DNA from: a virus
IMG/VR virus record: IMGVR_UViG_3300027659_000258
Coordinates: 1-21,092 of that record
Direction: 5' to 3' (one strand)
DNA length: 21,092 nucleotides
Below are positions 14,280 through 17,805 of the stretch, one piece after another; the first letter of the stretch is position 1, and the number at the start of each line of letters is the position of its first letter. The position numbers and the translations under genes were made by a program. Under the pieces are notes generated by a model. That model ran no database searches. It was not told the DNA's origin and saw only the letters and a list, made by a program, of their open reading frames with translations.

Positions 14280-14565
14280 TGTCGACCACCTCGCTGTAAC
14301 TGTCTTCACCGACCGGCGCCAGGCATGGCAGCTCGCGCAGCTGGTCCCAAGCTACCGGCAGCAAGTGTTTAGCATGGTTCAAGCGCTCATAAGCGCCGAC
14401 ATAGTCGGCCGTGCTCATGTCGGATATAAAAACCGGATAAAGCCGGCGCTCCGGCCCCTTAGACTTTACGCGCTTATGCTTGCCGGTGCATTTGGCGTGG
14501 TGCGCGAACATGTCGCGGTCGTCGCGCACTGTATAGCGCGTTTTTCCTAGCGTTATCGTTTTCAT
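14272..14565 (-). CDS. 97-residue hypothetical protein
   Basis: ATG at 14565 (MKTITLGKTRYTVRDDRD...) is chosen because GGAG lies 9 nt upstream; the frame extends five codons further to a TTG. The N-terminal half is basic (CTGKHKRVKSKGPERRLYPV) and the C-terminal half acidic. The pattern TRYTVRDDRDMFAHHAKC suggests a compact beta-containing domain, but I recognise no family. It follows the 27-residue microprotein after 2 nt and overlaps the next gene by 8 nt. Confidence 0.7.
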   Translation of the reverse strand: MKTITLGKTRYTVRDDRDMFAHHAKCTGKHKRVKSKGPERRLYPVFISDMSTADYVGAYERLNHAKHLLPVAWDQLRELPCLAPVGEDSYSEVVDNE

Positions 14566-14567
14566 GT

Positions 14568-14651
14568 TTAGATTCTCCAAATAAATAAATCAAGCGCTAG
14601 CACGGCCAGCGCGGCCAAATAAATAAAAATTGTCGCGTGTTTAATACTCAT
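14568..14651 (-). CDS. 27-residue membrane microprotein
   Basis: MSIKHATIFIYLAALAVLAL followed by DLFIWRI, from ATG at 14651 to TAA at 14570-14568. It is one transmembrane helix with a short basic N-terminus and an aromatic/basic end. The start overlaps the stop of the preceding gene (ATGA), and GGGG 5 nt upstream is the only Shine-Dalgarno-like run, so it probably relies on coupling. The stop lies within the Shine-Dalgarno spacer of the next gene. Function unknown. Confidence 0.55.
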   Translation of the reverse strand: MSIKHATIFIYLAALAVLALDLFIWRI

Positions 14652-14803
14652 AAATTCCCCAAAAAATAGTTGTCAAAATCAAAAACGGCCACATAAAAGC
14701 CGCGCGGGCCAGCTTGGACCTCATAACGCCAGGCGTCGGCGTCCTGCAGCGCCAGGCTATCGGCCAGCGCCTGCGCGGCGGCTTTCGTCGTGTAGTAGGT
14801 CAT
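14648..14803 (-). CDS. 51-residue hypothetical protein
   Basis: ATG at 14803 with GAGG 8 nt upstream; the longer open frame to 14956 lies over the preceding gene and is not needed. Sequence MTYYTTKAAAQALADSLALQ, then DADAWRYEVQAGPRGFYVAV and an acidic/aromatic FDFDNYF end. The shape suggests one helix followed by a beta hairpin, like small phage proteins that bind a partner. It resembles the 59-residue protein at 16421-16600 in length, in an AYxxxK/YYxTK-type motif and in a helix rich in Ala. Function unknown. Confidence 0.65.
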   Translation of the reverse strand: MTYYTTKAAAQALADSLALQDADAWRYEVQAGPRGFYVAVFDFDNYFLGNL

Positions 14804-14991
14804 CGTATAAACCTCGCGTGTAGGTCCTGCGCGGTCGCGTGGTGGGCCAGCATGTCGCGCAAAATAGCATGCCGCGCGTCGCGGTATTCGCGTGCTCGCG
14901 CGTTCGGTTTTAGTCGGCCATAAGTCGCGCGGATAACGTCGCGGTGTCCGGCCCACACTGGCAGCTTTAAACGTAAATAAGTACTAAACAT
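14800..14991 (-). CDS. 63-residue Arg/His-rich hypothetical protein
   Basis: ATG at 14991 with AAGGGG 5 nt upstream; stop overlaps the next ATG (ATGA). The product is strongly basic (MFSTYLRLKLPVWAGHRDVI, then repeated Arg and His), probably helical. Its charge suggests nucleic-acid or acidic-partner binding, which is only an inference. Confidence 0.65.
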   Translation of the reverse strand: MFSTYLRLKLPVWAGHRDVIRATYGRLKPNARAREYRDARHAILRDMLAHHATAQDLHARFIR

Positions 14992-15000
14992 AGTGGCCCC

Positions 15001-15240
15001 TTAGATTGTGCAGCAGCCGCAGCACGGCGCGTCGATACAACGGCCGCGCGCGTTACGTGTAAACGTGCGGTAGCGGCCCTGGTCGTTTAACGTTATCGTG
15101 TTTATTTCCTGCGCGTCATCTTCGCAGGTTATATACGCGGTCCGTGTGGCCGTGTCGAATGCTATTTCGTCGCCTGGCCGTATCGGCGCGCCGGTGCGGC
15201 TGCAGCGGCCGGCGTATTTGGCTCGCATAATTTTTATCAT
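15001..15240 (-). CDS. 79-residue Cys-rich protein with CCGCC C-terminus
   Basis: ATG at 15240 with GAGGG 7 nt upstream; the start overlaps the stop of the zinc-ribbon-like gene (ATGA). The N-terminal MRAKYAGRCSRTGAPIRPGDEIAFD is a small zinc-ribbon-like half (known small domains of the form C-x2-CG-x-PI-x2-GD), but the second Cys is replaced. Further Cys are at 39 and in the tail at 68, 73, 74, 76 and 77. The tail CIDAPCCGCC is unusual and may bind metal. Function unknown. Confidence 0.68.
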   Translation of the reverse strand: MIKIMRAKYAGRCSRTGAPIRPGDEIAFDTATRTAYITCEDDAQEINTITLNDQGRYRTFTRNARGRCIDAPCCGCCTI

Positions 15241-15419
15241 GATGTAACCCTCTCAAAATCAAAAAATGTAAACATGTGGCAATCGATACAGTAAGCGCGG
15301 TACTGGCCGCGATAGTTACCCTGGCCGCCAGGCGTCGGCGCCTGGTCGGTCAACGGCGCGCTACAGTTAAAACATGGGACCGGAGCGCCGGCCGGTATTT
15401 TGGGGAATAGTTTATTCAT
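15237..15419 (-). CDS. 60-residue zinc-ribbon-like protein
   Basis: Cys16-x2-Cys19 and Cys44-x2-Cys47, separated by 24 residues, give a four-Cys zinc-ribbon pattern in a 60-residue protein. The N-terminus is Pro-rich. ATG at 15419 has AGGG 6 nt upstream and overlaps the preceding stop by 8 nt. Such proteins often bind nucleic acid or modify host transcription, but no target can be read here. Confidence 0.68.
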   Translation of the reverse strand: MNKLFPKIPAGAPVPCFNCSAPLTDQAPTPGGQGNYRGQYRAYCIDCHMFTFFDFERVTS

Positions 15420-15624
15420 ATGTGGCCCTTTCCAATTGTGCGGCCAGTGCAGCCAAGCTGCTAACCAGGCCAGCGGCGCGCACGCGGCGCGTGGTGCCTG
15501 CGTTGATTATTTCAAACCAGCCGAGCGGCTCAGGGTTAACCACTAGTCGGTTATCGCGGCCCTTTACGGCGTGCCAGGCGCTCATATAGGCGTCAGCTAA
15601 ATTGTGTCGCGTTTTAATATCCAT
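15412..15624 (-). CDS. 70-residue hypothetical protein with 14-mer leader
   Basis: ATG at 15624 (MDIKTRHNLADAYMSAWHAV...). There is no Shine-Dalgarno; instead the exact repeat TAAACGAAAGTAAA ends 3 nt before the start. The protein combines an N-terminal helix, a strand region (RLVVNPEPLGWFEIINAG) and an Ala/Leu-rich C-terminal helix (LVSSLAALAAQLERATYE). The family is not recognised. The 74 nt upstream hold the repeat and two short GC-rich hairpins. Confidence 0.66.
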   Translation of the reverse strand: MDIKTRHNLADAYMSAWHAVKGRDNRLVVNPEPLGWFEIINAGTTRRVRAAGLVSSLAALAAQLERATYE

Positions 15625-15627
15625 GTT

Positions 15628-15641
15628 TTTACTTTCGTTTA
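15628..15641 (-). promoter_or_regulatory. Start-proximal 14-mer, copy 1 (TAAACGAAAGTAAA)
   Basis: Reads TAAACGAAAGTAAA on the minus strand and ends 3 nt before ATG 15624. The same 14 bases occur before the two other SD-less genes at 16358 and 16600. Probable translation-initiation or regulator-binding element in the mRNA. Confidence 0.6.
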
Positions 15642-15648
15642 CTGTTAC

Positions 15649-15664
15649 CGGGTGAAATTACCCG
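15649..15664 (-). other. Small hairpin in the 15625-15698 gap
   Basis: CGGGT GAAATT ACCCG, a perfect 5-bp stem with a 6-nt loop, lies between the stop of the 219-residue gene and the 14-mer of the next gene. No T-run follows, so it is more likely an RNA-processing or attenuating structure than a terminator. A second short stem, TGGCCG/CGGCCA, lies just beside it. Confidence 0.35.
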
Positions 15665-15698
15665 CGCGTGGCCGCTGCGACGGCCAGGCACTGAGAAT

Positions 15699-16358
15699 CT
15701 AGGCGGCCAGCTTGATATCTATCACGCGCTTTCGCGTGCCGTGGGCAGGAAAGCCGACAATGGCCGCGCGTTGTCGCTGGCACAATTGGCAGCTTGCACA
15801 TGTCACGTCGTCGCGTTGTGTGGCCGGGCATATGACAACCGGCCGACCGGCCGGCGTCATTGTGTTTTTGGTTTGCGTGCTAGGCAGCACGACGACGACC
15901 GGACCGGCCGCGTGGTCGGCGAGCCGGTCGGCGTCGTGTAGGTCATTGGCCGATAAGTTAACTGTAAAGCCCCAAGCATTGGCGTGGCGTATCCAATTAA
16001 TCGACGCGGCGTCGCGGTGGTGCGTGTAGGTAAAGCCGCGCCGGCCAGCATTGGCCGCGACCAGCTGGCCGAGCTTGGCGGCGTCGATTGTCGCGCCGGC
16101 TTTCGGCAGGTCCCCGGCCTGGTTATGCCGCCACAATTGGCCAGCCGGCAGCTGCGCGACCTGGTCGGTGAATGTGGCCCAGTCGGTGCCGCGTGTGCCG
16201 GCGCCGACGGCGCGCCAGTGCAGCGCGAGCGGGCCGCTGGCCGCGTAGCATTCGCGTTTTAGCTTGCAATCATCCGGGCAGCTATCGGGCTCAGTAGTTG
16301 AAACCGGTATCGGCCCGGTTTTTACATTCGCGCTTTTTAGGGTCATGTGTACTTGCAT
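15699..16358 (-). CDS. Cys-rich conserved-type phage protein of unknown function
   Basis: 219 residues from ATG 16358; an alternative ATG lies at 16346 (MTLKSANVKTG). The N-terminal Cys27-x3-Cys31-x5-Cys37-Tyr-Ala (ESD-like CPDDCKLKRECYAASGPLAL) and the C-terminal Cys177, Cys187-x2-Cys190-x2-Cys193 clusters suggest two metal sites. Between them are NxSANDLHDADRLADH and a VVVVLP strand. I recognise this as a type seen repeatedly in phage genomes, with CPxxCxL...CYAxSGPL as its signature, but know of no assigned function. It has the TAAACGAAAGTAAA element 3 nt upstream and no Shine-Dalgarno. It is the largest gene of the leftward accessory cluster. Confidence 0.8.
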   Translation of the reverse strand: MQVHMTLKSANVKTGPIPVSTTEPDSCPDDCKLKRECYAASGPLALHWRAVGAGTRGTDWATFTDQVAQLPAGQLWRHNQAGDLPKAGATIDAAKLGQLVAANAGRRGFTYTHHRDAASINWIRHANAWGFTVNLSANDLHDADRLADHAAGPVVVVLPSTQTKNTMTPAGRPVVICPATQRDDVTCASCQLCQRQRAAIVGFPAHGTRKRVIDIKLAA

Positions 16359-16361
16359 GGG

Positions 16362-16375
16362 TTTACTTTCGTTTA
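16362..16375 (-). promoter_or_regulatory. Start-proximal 14-mer, copy 2 (TAAACGAAAGTAAA)
   Basis: Ends 3 nt before ATG 16358. Copies 2 and 3 are identical over 16 bases (CTAAACGAAAGTAAAC). Sequence outside the element differs between copies, so the repeat is not part of a larger duplication. Confidence 0.6.
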
Positions 16376-16390
16376 GGTTAGTTGATTTGG

Positions 16391-16413
16391 TGGCCAGGCT
16401 GCGCGCCTGGCCG
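16391..16413 (-). other. 8-bp GC-rich hairpin between two leftward genes
   Basis: GGCCAGGC (16392-16399), loop TGCGC, GCCTGGCC (16405-16412), a perfect 8-bp stem. No T-run follows on the minus strand, so it is not a standard terminator. It may limit read-through from the 59-residue gene or protect the 3' end of its message. Confidence 0.45.
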
Positions 16414-16420
16414 GTCCGGT

Positions 16421-16600
16421 TTAATAGTTCCAGGCTTTCGCGCCAAGTATCGCGGCCGCCTTAACTGCCTCGTATTTGGTTTGATAGTAATAGGTGGCAG
16501 TTACTGAGTCGCCTGCGATGCTAGGCTCGCGGTGGATTAATAGCTCGAATTTATACCCGGTAGCTTTGCGTGCTTTGTAGATGGATGCGTATGCGGTCAT
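16421..16600 (-). CDS. 59-residue hypothetical protein, first gene of the leftward cluster
   Basis: ATG at 16600 to TAA at 16423-16421: MTAYASIYKARKATGYKFEL, then an REPSIAGDSVTATYYYQTKY middle and an Ala-rich C-terminal helix ending KAWNY. The likely fold is a beta hairpin or sheet followed by a helix. It has no Shine-Dalgarno and carries the 14-mer repeat 5 nt upstream. It is the first gene downstream of a clear promoter with an operator-like inverted repeat, so it should be made early and under control. No family recognised. Confidence 0.65.
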   Translation of the reverse strand: MTAYASIYKARKATGYKFELLIHREPSIAGDSVTATYYYQTKYEAVKAAAILGAKAWNY

Positions 16601-16605
16601 GGTCG

Positions 16606-16619
16606 TTTACTTTCGTTTA
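16606..16619 (-). promoter_or_regulatory. Start-proximal 14-mer, copy 3 (TAAACGAAAGTAAA)
   Basis: Ends 5 nt before ATG 16600. It lies downstream of the predicted transcript start (about 16647), so it is in the 5' untranslated region and would act at the RNA level. Confidence 0.6.
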
Positions 16620-16653
16620 GTGGATGCCGGCGCGATCTTGCGTCGGTGTAATT

Positions 16654-16681
16654 ATTGTAAGGCTATTCCTTACATTGTCAA
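16654..16681 (-). promoter_or_regulatory. Leftward sigma70-type promoter
   Basis: On the minus strand: -35 TTGACA (16681-16676, perfect consensus), 16-nt spacer, -10 TACAAT (16659-16654, five of six). Predicted transcript start near 16647, giving a leader of about 47 nt to ATG 16600. This drives the accessory cluster 16600-13996. Confidence 0.78.
16656..16674. promoter_or_regulatory. Operator-like inverted repeat inside the leftward promoter
   Basis: TGTAAGG CTATT CCTTACA, a perfect 7-bp inverted repeat with a 5-nt centre. It fills the spacer and runs into the -10, where a bound dimer would block RNA polymerase. It is unrelated to the TGTGGGTC boxes nearby, so a second regulator is implied. 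Confidence 0.6.
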
Positions 16682-16711
16682 GAATTATTTTATAGGTGTT
16701 TTCCCTAGTAG

Positions 16712-16767
16712 TTTGTGGGTCGCGTGTGGCCGCGTGTGGACCATGTTTTTAGGTGACATGACCCACA
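16712..16767. repeat. First inverted pair of TGTGGGTC boxes
   Basis: TTTGTGGGTC (16712-16721), followed by further TGTGG motifs at 16725 and 16735, is facing ACATGACCCACA (16756-16767). The second is identical to 12 bases of the boxes at 16927-16940. It lies between the leftward promoter and the AT-rich core. Confidence 0.65.
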
Positions 16768-16840
16768 CGCGGAGCCAATAAACATGCGGGTTTCAGCCTT
16801 TTGTGGGTCATGTGGACTATTATTTTATTTTATCCATGAA

Positions 16841-16863
16841 ATATATATATATATATATATATA
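16841..16863. repeat. (AT)11 dinucleotide tract
   Basis: Twenty-three bases of alternating A and T, preceded by TATTATTTTATTTTATCC. It is the most easily melted DNA in the window, placed between the inverted boxes. Confidence 0.95.
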
Positions 16864-16877
16864 GTAGTACTAGAGTA

Positions 16878-16889
16878 TACGTCGACGTA
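16878..16889. repeat. 12-bp perfect palindrome
   Basis: TACGTCGACGTA, self-complementary over 12 bp, with the 8-bp palindrome TAGTACTA at 16865-16872 close by. Possible protein-binding site within the hub; it could also be chance. Confidence 0.5.
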
Positions 16890-16930
16890 AATAAGCCGTG
16901 AGGGGCCAGCGATTAAAAAGTGATGGCCAC

Positions 16931-16959
16931 ATGACCCACATGACCCACAAATGTAGAAT
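16931..16959 (+). promoter_or_regulatory. Candidate promoter for the 68-residue regulator, overlapping the boxes
   Basis: -10 TAGAAT (16954-16959, five of six) with -35 ATGACC (16931-16936, four of six) at 17-nt spacing. The predicted start falls at about 16966, the A of the ATG, implying a leaderless message. The -35 is made of the 9-bp repeat, so any protein bound there would repress. Confidence 0.45.
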
Positions 16960-16965
16960 GCGGCC

Positions 16966-17172
16966 ATGGCACGACCTTGTAAGCCCGACACGAAAGAACT
17001 GCGACGATCGCTCACGACCGCGCAGCGCGCGATCATTCGCGCCGCCGGTGGTGGTGATCTTTCGCGCGGTTTTAATGAATTGATCGTTATCTATCACCAC
17101 CTACACACAATGGGCTACCGGCCAGGCATGCGGCCCGAAAATATCAAGATAGTGCAAAATTATGAGCTTTAG
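16966..17172 (+). CDS. 68-residue probable ribbon-helix-helix DNA-binding protein
   Basis: MARPCKPDTKELRRSLTTAQ followed by RAIIRAAGGGDLSRGFNELI and VIYHHLHTMGYRPG. The basic N-terminus, a short strand (RRSLTT), a helix, a GGGDLSRG turn and a second helix fit a ribbon-helix-helix fold, as in small phage and plasmid repressors. Such proteins bind short repeated operators as dimers. Two tandem 9-bp repeats end about 20 nt before its start. There is no Shine-Dalgarno, and the promoter geometry suggests a leaderless transcript. The gene has its own terminator, so it is a single-gene unit between the two arms. The fold is judged by eye only. Confidence 0.65.
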   Translation: MARPCKPDTKELRRSLTTAQRAIIRAAGGGDLSRGFNELIVIYHHLHTMGYRPGMRPENIKIVQNYEL

Positions 17173-17190
17173 GGTGCCTATAGCTTTTTT
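17165..17190 (+). terminator. Intrinsic terminator overlapping the stop of the 68-residue gene
   Basis: AGCTTTAGG (17165-17173), loop GTG, CCTATAGCT (17177-17185), then T-run to 17190. Nine paired positions with one internal mismatch. It includes the stop codon at 17170-17172. Confidence 0.7.
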
Positions 17191-17412
17191 CTATCGTGCA
17201 TTTGGCCTCCGGCTGGCCGCTGCCGGCCCGATCGCTGGCCAGTACATGGCGCGGTAGCTGGTCGCTGCCGGCGCCTGCCTGCCGGCCGCCTGGCCGGTTT
17301 CCTGCCGGTCCGAATTCGCTGGCCACATGGCCCACATGGCCCACATGGCGCGCCTGGCTGCCTGCCTGCAGCCGCTGGCCGTGCGGCGCCTGGCCGCCTG
17401 CCGTGCGGAATA
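17191..17412. other. GC-rich non-coding stretch ahead of the terminase genes
   Basis: About 220 bp with no believable gene on either strand. It is dense in CTGGCC and CCTGCC-type words; I count about eleven GGCC tetramers here. It contains the three tandem 9-bp repeats listed separately. Position just upstream of the terminase genes, and between a terminator and the next promoter, suits a packaging initiation site (cos or pac), an origin component or a regulatory spacer. Confidence 0.6.
17323..17349. repeat. Three exact tandem 9-bp repeats, CCACATGGC
   Basis: 17323-17331, 17332-17340 and 17341-17349, each CCACATGGC. They differ by one base from the CCACATGAC tandem repeats at 16927-16944, which suggests the same binding protein at both places. 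Confidence 0.8.
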
Positions 17413-17413
17413 G

Positions 17414-17444
17414 TTGACACGGGGGGAGGGGTATTGGCTATGAT
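17414..17444 (+). promoter_or_regulatory. Candidate promoter for the terminase operon
   Basis: -35 TTGACA (17414-17419, consensus) and -10 TATGAT (17439-17444, five of six) with a long 19-nt spacer that includes a G-rich run. The leader to ATG 17506 would be about 55 nt. The spacing makes it suboptimal, possibly dependent on an activator. Confidence 0.5.
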
Positions 17445-17505
17445 GAAACTTTTGCAGGAGCCACCTACCCACATAAAAAGGAAAATGGGGTTATAGTACG
17501 CAGCT

Positions 17506-17805
17506 ATGAGTTATAGGCCACCAAAAGTACTGCCAAAGACTGACTATCAAAAAGTTAAAGAACTTAAAGAGTTGATGTTGAAGTCCGGCGGCAAGCAGGT
17601 AGCGCAAAAAGTCATCGACATTGCGCTAAATGATGAGCATCCCGGACAGATGGCAGCGCTAAAGATGTGTATGGACCGGACGCTGCCGGTCAGCATGTTT
17701 GAGAAAGACAAAGCGCAACGCGGCGCAGTGACGATTAATATCACTGGAATTGGTGCTACCACCATGGTAGAAGATATAACGGACATCGAACCAAAAGATG
17801 AGTGA
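17506..17805 (+). CDS. Putative terminase small subunit
   Basis: 99 residues: MSYRPPKVLPKTDYQKVKEL, then a helical core (LMLKSGGKQVAQKVIDIALN, MAALKMCMDR) and an acidic C-terminal tail. No classical HTH signature is obvious. The call rests on size, helical make-up and its 8-nt ATGAGTGA overlap with the large subunit gene. If so, it recognises the packaging site and hands DNA to the large subunit at the portal. The Shine-Dalgarno is weak (only GGGG and a distant AGGA). Moderately sure. Confidence 0.65.
   Translation: MSYRPPKVLPKTDYQKVKELKELMLKSGGKQVAQKVIDIALNDEHPGQMAALKMCMDRTLPVSMFEKDKAQRGAVTINITGIGATTMVEDITDIEPKDE

Larger units (their letters stand above)
16800..16951. repeat. 16-bp perfect inverted repeat flanking an AT-rich core, with tandem 9-bp copies
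   Basis: TTTGTGGGTCATGTGG (16800-16815) and its exact complement CCACATGACCCACAAA (16936-16951). The right arm carries two adjacent 9-bp copies of CCACATGAC (16927-16935, 16936-16944) and a degenerate third. The enclosed 120 bp contains (AT)11 and a 12-bp palindrome. This is the arrangement of an iteron-type replication origin or a large operator. Confidence 0.7.

Noticed and set aside
15712-16262. Plus-strand frames opposite the 219-residue protein
   Set aside because: Several overlapping frames of similar length appear because of high GC; none has a Shine-Dalgarno, and the minus-strand gene has conserved-type Cys motifs.
16870-17100. Minus-strand frames over the 68-residue regulator and the hub
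   Set aside because: They run through the (AT)11 tract or the binding boxes and their products show no structure; the plus-strand gene fits a known small fold.
17323-17349. CRISPR-like tandem repeats
   Set aside because: Units are 9 bp, directly adjacent and without spacers; this is an iteron or operator type array, not a CRISPR.
17178-17474. Long minus-strand frames over the GC-rich stretch
   Set aside because: Translations are low-complexity Arg/Ala/Pro strings produced by the GGCC and CCTGCC words, without good starts, and they cross a plus-strand promoter and tandem repeats.
17440-17496. 18-codon leader-peptide frame (MMKLLQEPPTHIKRKMGL)
   Set aside because: Its start lies inside the proposed -10 of the terminase promoter, so it would not be on that transcript; it could only be real if transcription starts further upstream.
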